Source: Pyrocephalus nanus
Taxonomy: Eukaryota; Chordata; Aves; Passeriformes; Tyrannidae
Direction: 5' to 3'
DNA length: 64,000 nucleotides
Assembly: GCA_038380795.1 (NCBI GenBank)
Contig: CM076261.1
Span: 33,443,866-33,507,865 of the forward strand
The translations under genes were made by a program, and so were the position numbers. The notes under the pieces were generated by a model. That model had not been told where the DNA came from, did no database searches, and was given only the letters and a program-made list of their open reading frames with translations. Shown piece by piece: positions 46,610-59,600 of this stretch. How positions within the stretch are numbered: the first letter of the stretch is position 1; each line of letters begins with the position of its first letter.

Positions 46610-46830
46610 TTTCTGAAACTCTAAAGGTCTGGTGACAGTTTCCCCCTGTGAGCCTGGACCTAGTGGGGCATGAGTCTTGTCTTTGTCCTCTCATCCCTAC
46701 CTCCCAGAATGGGCCTGAAGGTTCTGTGACATCTCCTAAGGTCTGGTTGACGGTTTCATCACCTACTAAGGATGAAATACTAAGGGGGAAATTCCTCTGA
46801 CCAGAGCATAGGGCTAGGGATACTTCCTCA
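46610..46830. repeat. Unidentified block with a 115-bp-spaced direct repeat
   Basis: AAGGTCTGGTGACAGTTTC at 46624-46642 recurs as AAGGTCTGGTTGACGGTTTC at about 46738-46757. The block is GC-richer than its surroundings. On the minus strand it contains CTGGTCAGAGGAATTTCCCC, resembling pieces of 34170-34440. The element type is not recognised. Confidence 0.45.
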
Positions 46831-47388
46831 GAAGAGGTAATGCTTTCAGTGGTAGATAGATTTTTCTCTTCTATCATGTTTCCTGCCTTACCACTCCTTA
46901 GGAAGAGCAACTTAGATGAAAGGTGAAAGTTACATCCTAGTTTGATTTACTTTTATTACATTGATACAGCTACACTCCTATCTGAGGATGGCTTCTGGAT
47001 ACTCTTCCATAACTAAAGACTCTTTTATAACTAAAAACAATAAAAAAAAAAAGCCTTGAGAGCAGCTTAACTTCTCATTTTGGCAGAATGTTTCTGCAAT
47101 ATTATACCTGCAATACTACTTCTCCCAGTGCTCACAGATCCAACTGAAGCATCACATTTTCAGAGGAAAAAAAATCTATTAACACCCCTAAGAAGCAAAC
47201 TAAAAGAATTCATTACTGTAATTGAAATAAAATGGTGGTAGGTTTTAAATCTGTAAATTAATATTTGAAAATAATTTTTCTTATCAATACATTGGGTGCA
47301 TTTTTCCCCATGTGTCCAAATGGTGTAATGTATTTACTATAATTTCTTCCTGTTTTCCATCATCTTTTAGAATCTGTGGTGGTTCATG

Positions 47389-47420
47389 TCATTATTGCCA
47401 TGACGTAATGGCAATAATGA
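47389..47420. repeat. Perfect 13-bp inverted repeat with CRE-like loop
   Basis: TCATTATTGCCAT (47389-47401) pairs perfectly with ATGGCAATAATGA (47408-47420) around a 6-nt loop GACGTA. The apex reads TGACGTAA, one base from the cAMP response element TGACGTCA. A one-base bulge would allow three more pairs outward. Confidence 0.9.
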
Positions 47421-47818
47421 ATGTCAGTGTCATTCACATGAAAAAGGAATGAATAATCTATCATACTTGACTATAGAGTTCTGTAAAGAAAGGACTATAC
47501 CAAAAGGGTGAATTTGCCATGATATATCTCCAATTGCAAAGCAAAACTTGGCAGAGAAATTTCACTTAAGTTAAAGAATAAGAATGAATCTTATCAGGGC
47601 CCTGAGGGCTTAATTTTGTAAAAGAGAAAAGTACTTGTTTTGCATTAACTATGGCCCATGCTCAAAACTTACTTCGTCCTCTGCTCTAAATGAAGCAATG
47701 AATTTTGGTCTGTAAATGCGAAGAATAATTTGACTGCATCTTAGTGCATATACATATAGGGCTGAATTAAATAGATGTTTTCTATCTTCTTGGTAACCAC
47801 AGATAATAACAATTCAAA

Positions 47819-47965
47819 TAATAACAAACAAACAAAACCCCAAGACAAAACAAAAACCAAACCAACCAACCAATAAAAAAAAAAACCCAAAAAAACCCAA
47901 AAACCCAAAACCAAAACAAAAACCAAAACCACCACAACCAAAAAACAAAACAAAAACACTTCCCA
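47819..47965. repeat. A/C-only low-complexity tract
   Basis: About 145 bp of A and C with isolated other bases: AACAAACAAACAAAACCCC, CCAACCAACCAATAAAA and repeated CCCAAAAA. Minus-strand frames here (47741-48044) encode Phe/Leu/Val/Trp-rich low complexity and are artefacts. Confidence 0.93.
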
Positions 47966-48062
47966 GAAAACAAACAAGAAATGCTATCTTGCATTTTACT
48001 GAGTTCAGAATATTGTTACTTGCAGTTGTTGGGAAATTACTCATTTTCTTGGTTGATACGTT

Positions 48063-48468
48063 CCAGCCCAGAAAGTCAACCGTATCTTGAGTGGCATCAA
48101 AAGAAGTGTGACTAAGTCAGGTGATTCTGCTCCTCTACTTTGCTCTAGTGAGACCATATCTGGAGTACTGTGTCCTTAATGGGCCTGCAAGAAAGCTAAA
48201 GAGGGACTTTTTATAAGCACATGTAGTGACAGGACAAGAGGGAATATCTTTAAACTGAGTAGGTTTGGATTTTGTGTTAGAAAAAAAAATCTTTGCTGTG
48301 AAGGTGGTGAGGCATTGGATGGGGTTGTCCAGGGAAGTTGTGGATGCATCATCCCTGGCAGTGTTCAAGGCCAGGTTAGACGGGGCCCTGAGAAAGCTGG
48401 TCTAGTGAAAGGAGTCCCTGACCATGACCTTTAAGATCCCTTTCAATTCAAATTATTCTATGATTCTA
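48063..48468 (+). mobile_element. CR1 LINE, 3' fragment with internal deletion
   Basis: CCCAGAAAGTCAACCGTATC, TGGCATCAAAAGAAGTGTG, GTGAGACCATATCTGGAGTA and ACAGGACAAGAGGGAATATC are CR1 ORF2 segments. TGTGGATGCATCATCCCTGG, TTCAAGGCCAGGTTAGACGG and the tail TTATTCTATGATTCTA form the 3' end. Segments between about 48180 and 48225 are missing compared with a complete copy. ORF2 is broken by frameshifts. Confidence 0.9.
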
Positions 48469-50821
48469 ATATGCTGGCTGCAACTAGCTCTGTGTCCACA
48501 CTCTTAATTTAGTTAGAGAAGCTTGACTTAAGCCAGTTGTGCTTTGGGACAGTTAATTAAGTTTCTGGATTAATAGAGCTCAGGCAGACTTCTAGTATTT
48601 TAACATCTAATTACTAAAGAACCTCACCAATTTGATTCACACCTTAGCAAATCTCTGGCTAACCTATAGCGAGTCCCTCTGCTTTTACTCCTGAATTCTC
48701 CCATGCTCGTTAGAAAGCATTTCTTTCCTGAAGGAGTGATGATTTTAAGCTGGCTGTGCTGTTAAGTGATGGGGTGATTGATGCAGAGTGTGGTGGCTTC
48801 AGGCAGGAAAGTCCATTTCCTTTTGTGACATAACTATGCTGGTCATTATGCAAATAAAATCATAAAACCTTAAGCTCCCTGCAGCTCTTAGTTCACAGAA
48901 GAAGTTTATTAAGGAGTACTTCTGTCTGGCTTTCTTCATCTCCCACAAAGAACTACCAAGTTGTCTTCTGCTGGGTTTATGTTCACAGTCTCTGGGAACA
49001 CAGCTGCCTGCTGGCACTTGGCATTGCTAGAGCAGCAGGAGTTTGTGAGAAGGGATTCTGACAAGCTTAATTGCTAGAAGTATTGGGGCTGCCTGCTGCT
49101 AAAGATGGTCACAATATCCCTAGGCTTTTTTCTTTCACTTTTTTTTCCCCTTCCTCTCAAAAGAAATAGCTTCCATCTTCTAAAAAACTAGTTGGAACTG
49201 TAATTTACAGTTCAACTACTTGTATATCAGTATTCTTACGTAACATTTAATATAATTACCTTAAGGCATTAATAGAAAATTGACAATTTAGTCTAAAAAA
49301 ACCTTTATGCCAGGTCTCTGACATCCTTCCTTGTAAATGCTAAGATTAGTGAAGTGGGAGCTGGTTGTAGGGAAGGAAGGGTGCTGAAGATTTTTTATAT
49401 CTTTCATCACACTATCTGTAGATAGCAGTATGCAAGAAAAATGCCTTTTCAGATAAGCCTAAAACTTATTTAACAGATTAGAATCTTTTCCAAAATAGCA
49501 TATGTTAAATGCCAAACATGTCTGAATGGTTACAAGCAAAAAGTAATACCAGGCTAATGTGATAAGACAAAATAAACAGAACAAGTTTTCAAATTGTGTT
49601 CTGAAGAAGTACAGACTAAAACATTGCAAGTAGGTAGTTTAGACTATTACTTTCTGTTCAGGCATTGTAATATCAATGAAAAATTATGTTTTCCCTTTCT
49701 GTTGTTATTGTGAGTTAAAACCTGTTTTTTCGTGTTATGTAGCCTACATGTGGTAGGCCAGCTAGAGGAACAGATGCAGGTCGGAAGGAGTATGCCCAGG
49801 TGGGTTTTAACTGAGGCACTGGGGATGGTCTTTTATTTACTAAGTAATGACAAAATGTAAATCCACACAGCTAAAATAACTACAATAGGAAATAACATCT
49901 TGGCCTTTTCTGGGAGCTTTCCCTACCGAAACCACCAAGTGGGGAATTGGTGGAAGCTGCTATTTATTAAGCTTGTGACTCTTTGAAAGTTTCTCTTCAC
50001 CAATGAGGGTCTGCTACTATATTTCCTACAGCTTTCACGTAGTTTCCTTGATGATAAAAGTAGTCTGGGGCATTGTGCTATACTGCAAATAAAAGTTTTA
50101 ATTGAGTGCAGTGAGAACCTGTGCAGTGGCAAGCCAGTGAGATGTTGTTTTAATACTAGATTTCAAAAGTTTTATTATGACTGTGGTAAAAGGTAAGGCA
50201 TTGTGGACTGGTTTGTGGGAGGCAAGCTGAGCTGTTTCCTTGTTATGCTTTGTTTTCCTTTCCTTTCTTTTCCAAGACAGCCCTATAATACAGTATTCAG
50301 GAATATATAATAAAGATTCAGTCACTGATCAAGCAGAGCAAAATAAGGAATTCATCCACTATTTCCCATCAGCAGTGTAAGGTAAAACATATGCAGATAT
50401 CTTCCCCAAGAATATCAAGGCAGAGGAAAGGGTTGAAAAAAGGGTTTATATCAGAGGCAAAGACATTAAAACTTACAAACCTCACAGCACTGCCTGGCAG
50501 TACCAGGCCTCACAGTGAAAGGCAAATTCCAATGCTCTTCCAAGGCTTTTTATCTGCTCTCTGTCCTCCCACATGCTCTCCAACCCAAGGGGGCCCTGTA
50601 CATGTCTGCGAGCATTATCTTTCCTGCATATCAGGGAGAGAGAGAGCTTACTCACTGCTCTCCCTCCAACTTTCTCTGAAATGAAGAAGGAAAAGGGAAA
50701 AAAGGCTTCCTAAGTGAAAAACAAGTTCTAGCTTACCATTACAAGTTCTTCTGAAAGTGCAACTATCCCCACAAGCAGGCAGGTGTTTGGCCACCTTCAA
50801 GCAGGCAGGGCTCCATCTTCA
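48469..50821. other. AT-rich sequence, nothing recognised
   Basis: No gene was recognised. A 97-codon open frame at 50391-50684 has no known motif and may lie in old LTR-derived sequence next to 50822. Confidence 0.45.
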
Positions 50822-51040
50822 TCAGTTGGAGTCAGCTGTCCCAGCTGTGTTTTCTCCCAATTTCTTGTCAGTGCAGCCTGCTCGCTGGCAGAGTGTGTGA
50901 AGCAGAAAAGACCTTGGCACTGTGTGAGCACTGCTCAGCAATGGCTGAAACATCCTTGTGTTATCAAAACAAATCCAAAGAGTAACACCATAGCAGATGC
51001 TATGAATAAAATTGGCTTTGTTTCAGCCAAAACCAGCACA
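50822..51040 (-). mobile_element. ERVL-type LTR fragment (U3 end only)
   Basis: In reverse it reads from GCCAAAACCAGCACA (51026-51040, the TGT...start of the LTR in sense) through CATAGCAGATGCTATGAATA, TATCAAAACAAATCC, TGTGAGCACTGCTCAGCAA and CTGCTCGCTGGCAGAG to GAGTCAGCTGTCCCAGCTGT. These are the family features seen at 24301 and 53132. About 220 bp are recognisable; the rest of the LTR is missing or unrecognisable. Confidence 0.8.
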
Positions 51041-52648
51041 CCAGACAAGAGAAAACATGGACATTCTCAGAGAAAGATTTAATCTACACTGCATGACCGG
51101 GGAACAGGATAGACCTGTCCTGTCAAGCGCACAGACACATTGCATAGGGACTCATGCCCTGTAATTCAATAAATGACCAGGCTTATCAACACTACTTGGC
51201 CTGTGTCCCACTGTGCCTGTTGAGAAGACCCTCACACTATGAATGATTGGGAGCTTTCTTCTAGCTTGATTTATTCAGACCCTGTTCTTTTGCCAGACCC
51301 TTTGTTTAGCTGAATTATCTCTTTCTACCCAGTATTTGCATCCTGATTTATTTGCAGGAACGCTTCAGTTCCCTCTTAGCCTTTGGTGTGGTTAATCAAG
51401 CCAAGTTTCTTTAATTCATTTATGTCAATATAAATTCGAAAAGATTAACGTGTGACAGAATTACACTCAGCATTCTAAATAGGATTTTCCATCTAGCAGT
51501 CATATGGTCTTGGCAGATGTAGGTCTTCTAGAAAAGCTTTGCTAGATATACACAAAGATTTTTTTGCCTTTTGCATAACTATATCACAGTTTCCAGAGCT
51601 GACATAAGCAAAGTAAGAAATCCCCTTAAGCACCAGATTGTTACAGCAATTAATTACAGCATTCTGTTAATTTTACCCTTTTTTTGCCTAACTATGAATA
51701 AACCTTGAGCTGAATGACTTCGTGGTCAAGTAATATACACAGCTTTCTCTTTTTTTTTTTTTTTTTGGAGCTTGGATAAAACCTCCTTGTTAGCTCCTAA
51801 GGATCTTATTTCATTCTGGGTGATGTCTGTTTTTCCCAGCCACAAAACTGCTGGTTTGGACTTTTATGTTAAGGTGCCACTCAAGTTTGTATCAGAAGTG
51901 AATACTTTTCTGACTTTCTGTTGTGACAGTCGTTTCGGATAGCACGACCTTCTGTAGTCATCCACATAAATAGAAACATTTCCTGAATGTTACCATACTA
52001 AGCCCAGTGAGTTTGGCTGTCTTGCAACAAATCCAGGAGAAAACTGTAAGATATGTTTTCCTCGGGTTTTCCAATTTTTGCTACTTTCTTGTGTTTCCTT
52101 TAGCTAAGAATGGCAATGACATTTTTACTGTACTGTGACATTTCTTAATTTTGTCATTTTATAAGAAAATGCAGTTTCTTTGTATTAGGTGGACATATCA
52201 TTGGTATAAAAAACACCATAATTTAAGCCATAACGTGAAATGCACTTATCTACTACATACATAAGTTGTTACATTCAACACTGACCGACTGTTGCAACTT
52301 AGCAATATGACAGGGAAGGTGGAAAATGCTACTGACTTTTCTAGAAAGGTCACTTCCATGGAATACCAAAGTGGAAAAAAATTGGAGTTGAGTTAAAAAA
52401 AAAAAATTGTAGTTACCTTGGTATCTGGTCTTCGTCATTAAAGAATACACGGAATTATTTCTTTTAGGTGCTTGAGTCCTGCATACTTTTTTGATATAGA
52501 GATTGATATAGGATGTAAGTTACAGCAAAAAATGTAATATGCAGTGAAGTATTTTAAGCAGCTATGAAATGTAAATCAGATGTCTAAAAACGTTTTTTTA
52601 TCAAATGAAAACAGAAAAGCTCAGAAAAGGTAGGTAAATACAGTACTT
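51041..52648. other. AT-rich sequence, nothing recognised
   Basis: A T-run at 51750-51766 and an A-run at 52396-52406 occur. No gene or mobile element was supported. Confidence 0.5.
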
Positions 52649-52649
52649 G

Positions 52650-52744
52650 ATTCTTAAAGAATAACTAGACCTTAAAGAATAACTTAAAGATTCTTAAAGA
52701 ATAACTAAACCAATAGTTATATAACTAGACCAATAGTTATTCTT
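52650..52744. repeat. Compound direct and inverted repeat block
   Basis: ATTCTTAAAGAATAACTA occurs at 52650 and again at 52690. ATAACTAAACCAATAGTTAT (52701-52720) is repeated next to it at 52721-52740 with one change. The inverted form AGTTATTCTT (52735-52744) closes the block, matching AAGAATAACT at 52657 and 52697. A 14-bp perfect palindrome (TAGTTATATAACTA) sits at 52714-52727. Confidence 0.88.
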
Positions 52745-53131
52745 CAGAGGAGGCAGCTGCTGGGTCAGCTAGTTGCTTTTTCTCTCCTGTAATAATTGGC
52801 ACTCACTGTTCAAGGTTTTTGAAGTCTTGGTGGGGGGTAAGGTTGCATTTAAGTTGAGCTGGTGTATTGATCTCACTTGGTTCTGATTTTGTTGCTTCTC
52901 ATGCTGCCAGCCTCACTTCTTGCTGTTCTGCACTACTCACTGCTCTAACTCTCATCCCTTTAGCCACACTTCACACAACTTCTCCCCACATACCCCCAGC
53001 TGCTCTCTCTACTGCAGCCTCGCATCACTTCTCTTACTAGATGTGCTTCACAGTGTTTTTCTGCCTATTTTTTATCACCTCATTTTATTCACTGCACTAG
53101 CCATTGTAGTCAACTTTAGCAGCTTTGCTGG
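52745..53131. other. Sequence of unknown content
   Basis: C/T-rich in its second half (52915-53050) with a 94-codon open frame of random composition. No gene was recognised. Confidence 0.45.
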
Positions 53132-53655
53132 TGTGGCAGGTTGGCCTCAGCCAGCAACTGAGCACCCACCAGCCACCCACCAAACGGTGAGGGTGAGAAT
53201 TTGAAGAGCAACAAGAAAAACTTGTGAGTCAAGATAAGTGAAGAGGAGAGAGAGGATGTGGAGGAAAAAAAAAAAAAAAAAAGGGGGAAAAAACCCAAAA
53301 CCAGACCCCAAGTGATGGTAGTGTAATCACTCATCCCCAGCACACAGATGCCTGTTCTCTGAGAAATGGATCTTTTGGAGGAACTCCCTCACAGTTACCA
53401 CTGAGCATGATGATGCATGATGTGACGCATATCTCTATGGTCAATTCAGCCAGCTGTCTCAGCAGTATCCCCTCCTAGACTCTTTCCCACCCTCAGTCTG
53501 TTTGGGGGAGTGGGCTTGGAATGCCACAGAGACAGATGCACAGAAGACTGGTGCTGTGCAAGCACTGTTTGGTAACAGCTAAACTGCTGTTGTCAGCTCA
53601 GTTCTGGTCACAAGTCTAAAGCACAGCACCATATGGCCTAGCACTGTATCTCTTA
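53132..53655 (-). mobile_element. Solo LTR of an avian ERVL-type family (old)
   Basis: On the plus strand it begins TGTGGCAGGTTGGCCTCAGC and CAGCAACTGAGCACC, the usual antisense end of this LTR, then ACTTGTGAGTCAAGATAAG, a long A-run, GATGCATGATGTGACGC, TATGGTCAATTCAGCC, GTGCTGTGCAAGCACTG and AAAGCACAGCACCATA. Sense is the minus strand. The right boundary is eroded and no target duplication was found. The A-run at 53262-53280 is expanded. Confidence 0.8.
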
Positions 53656-56600
53656 CTTGACAAGAAATTCTTATTGTTAAAGTCAGAACTTTTTTTTCCC
53701 AAAAAATGTCTCCTTCTTTCTCCAGCCTTTGTATTGCAACACTGGAAACTACTAACAAATATTACTGTTACCATTTATTCCAGATATATTAAGACAGACA
53801 GTAGAACTGTATATTTCTCTAAACACAGAACTTTCATATTCTCCTTATAAAAAAAAAAAAAAAAAAAGAAGCCTCTTCAACATAATACAACACATGCAAA
53901 GCAACTGTGCTTTAGGCTTGCTTATTGATCCTCCCCATTTACCTTTTCTTGCCTTGCCTAATTGTCATAAATAGGCCCCTTTGCGTCTCAGCATTCTCTG
54001 CTGGAGGCTTCTTGCAGGTGAAGGAAGGTGTGGTGAAATTTTCTTGTACTTCAGTCCTCAGCAACCACCCTTTCCTAAGAATAGGAAACAGTCTTTGTTT
54101 AACTAAAGCTTTGACTAGACTCTGCTTGAATAAGAATGAGGCTGAAAAAACTTTCAGATAAAAGATGAAGTTTGCAAGTACAGTCTCAAAAGAAAATAAT
54201 CTTGAAGGGAATATTTGCCACGAAAACTAACATTCTTCACCATGAGGCAGCTGGATGAGATCAGTATTACTGGAGGTGTCCTCTAATGGGAGTGCTCCAG
54301 GAGATGATCTTTTTCTGTGGGTGAGCTTTCCAACAGTCTTTGTAGTAGCTACAGCTGATACAAAGCTTGAAACATTTTACTACTTTTTCAGAAGAAAGGA
54401 GGAGAAACTGGAGACAGCAAGGTAACTGAATGAGCGGATTTTAAGGTAACTCAGGTGTAAGTAGTTTAGGTATAGCTCTGCTTTCATTTCTTCATTTGTA
54501 TCCTTTATACATATTTATATCCTTTGTCTGATGTGGATTTTATAGACAAATACTTGTTGCATTTTATATTAGTTGTTTTTAAGTTACCGCTGATTTAAGT
54601 ATTGGGGTAAGAGCATTCCCCATATAAAGATGTGTCAAATTTCTGTAGGTGCTGCTTGAAGAATTTCATATTAACTCCAGCTGCCCACCATGGCTACTGC
54701 CATGTGAGCCAGCTTGAGGCTCAGAAGCCAGGGGCAGCAGGAGTGTTGCCTAGTGGCTGCTGGTGCCAGTTAAGGGCTTTATGACACTTGGTAGGGCAAG
54801 GGGAAATAGATTTAAACCCTATGGGTTCTACAAAGTTTAAAGGAGTCACAGGGCATTGCTGGATGTCAGAAAGGGCTTTTTCTCTGGATGTCTAGGGGTT
54901 TTAAGATACATATATCAAGAACAGTGAGCCACACACATTTTATGGCATCAAGCACAATTAAGTACTGTAGAATATGTGTTCCAGGTATATAACCACCAGG
55001 GATGTATGTTGTAGCATAATATTTATATTATAGGATTATATTAGGATTATTTATAATTTGATTTATTTGTATATTATACATAATTTGAAATTAATTTACT
55101 GACTAAAAGATTCTTATACTAATGGCTGCTATAAATTATTGGCTTGCTGGTAATACATTACTACTTACAAATAAAAACATTATTTTCTTTTTTTCCTTCC
55201 CCAAATGACATGCTGTGAAGGTTATGTAATAGAAAGGCTAAATTTAGATCATCTGTGTGTTTATTATGAGCAAATCATATTATCTGTATAAAAAAGGAAG
55301 ATACAAAGATATATTAAAATTTTTCACATTTCATGAAGGGTTTTGGAAAAGTGCTGGTTAGATAGTAGACAGCAAATGTAGCAATATGGGGATTAGATTC
55401 TTTGCAGAAGGTCAGTCAGGATTAATCTTAAAGCCCTGTTAGTGTTAGGGACTATAATTCCCGTTAATAGGACAAAACTTTGCGTTACACGCCTATACTA
55501 CTCTGAACTATGAGGATTGTCCATCATATGTTAATCAAATTGCCCCCTGTTTTATGTACATCTGCCATATTTTAATTTTTATAATTACAGATAACTTTTT
55601 TAAAGGAAATTCCAAAGCTTCCTTAATAACTATTTTTATACAGTTTAATGTAACTAAGTGAAGTAATATAGTGTATATACCATTTTCTTGAGCTTTTAAT
55701 TAATATTCTACCACAGCCTGCCCCCCAGCTAGTTTTGGCTTTTTGCAGCTCACAGTCCTGGACTACCTGTATAAAATTTCTTCTTTGTAATTAAGAGTAT
55801 GCAACATGCTAAAAATATACTGAACTCGTATTCACTTGTAAGAAGTTATTGTATTTTCTTTGCAAGTATAGACTTCCTGTCATAATATTCCACCTACATG
55901 TGGCATTAATAAGTATATCTTCAGGGAGGAACAAATGAACTGTGATTTATGAGTCACTGGTAAGAGAAAAATTCATTTGGGTTACAGTACTGTACATCTT
56001 GTTTAATTAGAAATAGATTCTTTAAATATTAATTATTTTCACTTTTAAGATTAAAAATCCCCACCTTTTTGCTGTATGTCAGGATGTAACATGCATACCT
56101 TAGACAACATTAGATAAACCACTTCCTCAAAGAGCTAATAAAGTGGATGACTAAGGAATAGTTACTCTTGTTCTCTAGTATTCTGCAGGGCAATTTAGTG
56201 CAAATGCCATGACCTGATTTATCAGCCTGTTCATGCTCAGTCAGATGAATGACAAGTATGTTTTAGAAAGCCTTATATAACAAGGTTTATTCAGCTCCAG
56301 TAAGGGATGAGGACAAGTCCATAATTGGAGAAATCCATCTAGGAATCATGGATTTCTGGTGTTTGAACATCACATATGGAATCAATGAAAACTCAGGGGC
56401 AAGTAGAATATTTTAAAGGCAAAGGTTTAGAAGTCCTCGGTTTGGTGCATAGTTGTATGTATAAACCTTGTAAATATAGAACGCTGTAATTAAAGAGGCT
56501 ATGTAAACAAGCTATTTGTTTCAGGTCCAATTTTGGAAAATTATATTTTTTGGGAATCTGGAAAAAATCCACATCCATTACTAACAAAAAATGTTTATTA

Positions 56601-59600
56601 TCTCTGTTGAAAAGATATCCCATCTTTTGAAAAAAGAATTGATAAATTTTACTTTAATCTTTTCCTGGTACCTTAAATCAACTAGCTTCTTCTGATCTGA
56701 CAGAATAGAAATCAACTTGTCATCAAATACTTTTGCATGTACCAGAAAAAAACCCATATATATTGCTTTTTTTCCTTTCTTGATTAGTGTATTGGAAGTG
56801 CTTTTTGTAGCAACCTTTCTGTTTTTACCCTACCATTAGTACTCAGAGTGGGAATCAGAATGGTATCTTAGCACCTGAAGCCCATAGCACTCTGCTCTTT
56901 ACCAGTCTTCTGAACCCTTTGTCCTCGTGAAAGCACTGCTGTGGGAATGCCCCCCTGCCTACAATATGTAACAAACATCAGGTTTAGAAATTTAGGTGTC
57001 TTAGAGACAAGACTGAACACCCTGGAGCACTTTCTCTTTATAAGGCTGCATGATTTCAGATGGGTACCCCAGCTTAATGTGCTACACAGTGCAATGGGGT
57101 TGTCTTTAGCTGTAAACACTTGAGAAAGGCTTATCACTCTCATGGTTAATGAGCAGGTTCACTGTGAACCCCCTGCCTTTGTATAAATTAAGGTCTTCAT
57201 TATCCATCTGATGGTATCTGGTACAGGACATAACATGCAGCCTTCAAAGGAAAATATACTGAGGGGGGAAGAGGTTAAAACAATATAAACATAAGTGAAG
57301 GACAGATGAAAATCAAAGCAAGCACATGGTTCAGTGATTTTTTAGGAACGTGCTGAGTTCTAAAGGATATCTGAAATGGTGCTTTACCTTACATAAAGAC
57401 AAGGTTTAGAAAATCTTAAACCATTGCGATGTCTCTAATAGTAATGGTCCTGCTAGACAATGGAAGTTTCTTAAAACAAAAACACATTAAAATGAAAGAT
57501 AGGAAGGTTTTTCAGGTGGATATTGTAAAACTGTTTACCACCTGTTTTTTGTGTCATAGGTGAAATCTTTATTATGTTAGAAAGAACATATATCAAAGTA
57601 TTAACTTCAGCTTTGCTTGAGAATAGCTTCGGATATGGCAATGTGTATTGTACTTGAATTTCATTCCACACTCATGTGTAAAGCCTTTGTCTTTTACACT
57701 GACTGGTAACTTGCAGGAAATGACAATAAATTATGATGAAAGGAACTGAAATGCCTTTCATGCTATTTAGACAATACTGATACTAATATGAGAGTTATTT
57801 AGCTATTTCCCCTCCTTAGGAGTCAATCTGCAAGGGTCCATTTGTGAACTAATATAGAAATGCAGTTTATTGCAACCACCTGAAATCATGTGCATTTGTC
57901 TCATAATCTCTGCTCTTCCAGGACTATTCCAATGACTCTTCTACTGGGCCATATTTTCATTGTGGAGAATAACTAACTAACTAACCTTGGTAGTTAATTT
58001 TTAATTGTGTTCTCTGGTAGGCTAGACAGAGCTCCAAAAGTTTGCATTAGACAAAAATCAAGAGATTTTCAAGGCCTCTCTGCAAAAAGATGCTCACTTG
58101 AATCCTAACATCCTTTATCCTTTTGAGACGTGATATTTGAGTAACTTGCCTCACTGCAGCAGGCTAGAGAGGGAAATCTGATGTCTCTCATATTCTTCTG
58201 AAGAATGAAGGCAGCACAACACGAGTTTTTGCTCACAATATCCCCTTTTAGTAATTGTATTGGACGCCTGCTTTCTTGTTTTTCTTCCCAGACTTGACAT
58301 AATAAATCTCCACACAGTCCAGCTGAAGGTTCTTCCAATCCTGTATCTTTTCCCAAACATCTGTCTCCAGTTAGATGCCTGGGGGAAATGGTAAGCATAA
58401 GGCAAGCACAGAGCAACATTTCCACAGAAAATGAAGTAATCAAAAAGCAATCTATGTGGTAAAGGAATTGTCTGAAAAGGTGTTTTTTCAATGAAGGAAG
58501 TGTCTCTGAAATATCACATGGTATACATGGTGCAGTTTCCTTCTTTAGGGTAGGGTAAATTTAGGATAATGTCTATGGGGGAAAAACCATCAGCTTTTTA
58601 ACTACAGCTTCTAGCAGATGAAGAGACATTGGAAATTCTCAGTGCTTTAAATCCTTTTAATTTTTTTGGTGAGGCTGTCTTGCTTTTTCAGTTGCTCTGA
58701 CTTTTTGGTGTCTGCTTTTACTCTTAATATTTGTACTACTCTCCTCTGAAAATAGTGTTCTCAAAGAGTCCTTTTTCTGGTTACCAATCCACTTCTCCTG
58801 CTTAGTTGCAGTCATGATTTTCCCCGCCTGTGCCATCTCTCATGTCTTACCTTAAATCACTCTGTGCAGCGAAATATATTAACAGGTTTTTGTCCCTAAA
58901 ATATGCACAGTTTGTAATAATCTTCTTTTCTAAATCCTTCCTTGTTTTTCTTTTTTTTTTTCCTTTTGTCTGTTCTATGCTTATTCTTACTCATTTTTGC
59001 CTAATTTGGATTTTAAAATCTTCCAGAAAAGTCCTTCTGCAATCTCTTTGAAGGATCATGCAAAGTTAATAGGTTGTATGAATGTTTAATAACAATAATA
59101 TTCACAGAGATGTATTGCTTTATTACTAATGAAAATTCTGTAGCTGCATGAATATTCTGCAATACTGCAGCTTTAAATGTTGACATTCAGGATCAAACTT
59201 TCTGAAAAAATATACTTTTTCTCACTTATCTCTATGACCAATATTTTGTCTAAATATATGCTAGGCGTTGATTATACTGTGCAATGTGTACAGGCAGACT
59301 CCTAAATCTGTATGGTAGATACCTACATAAATCTTGCTGATACTGCTGTAGACAGAGGGGCTTATATGTGTTACAGGAACCTGAAAATCAGGCACATAAA
59401 TTCTTGCAAAATTATAGATACAGAAATGGAAGCTAGGATTAATCTGGCATACTGCAGTAGAGCTGTAAACAAGGAAGCTGTACACCTTCTCTCTAAAGCA
59501 GGCAAATTTTTTGCTTCCAAAAGACCGCATCTTGTGTATAAGCAATGTTAAACTAACCAGATTTGTTTAATCTGTTAAACAATTTAACATGTGCTGGCAA

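Noticed and set aside
47741..48044. Hydrophobic Phe/Leu/Trp-rich open frames
   Set aside because: Same artefact: an A/C tract read on the opposite strand.
58105..58491. 128-codon minus-strand open frame
   Set aside because: It has no domain or motif and an overlapping frame of similar length on the same strand; it is Cys/Ser/Leu-rich as expected by chance.
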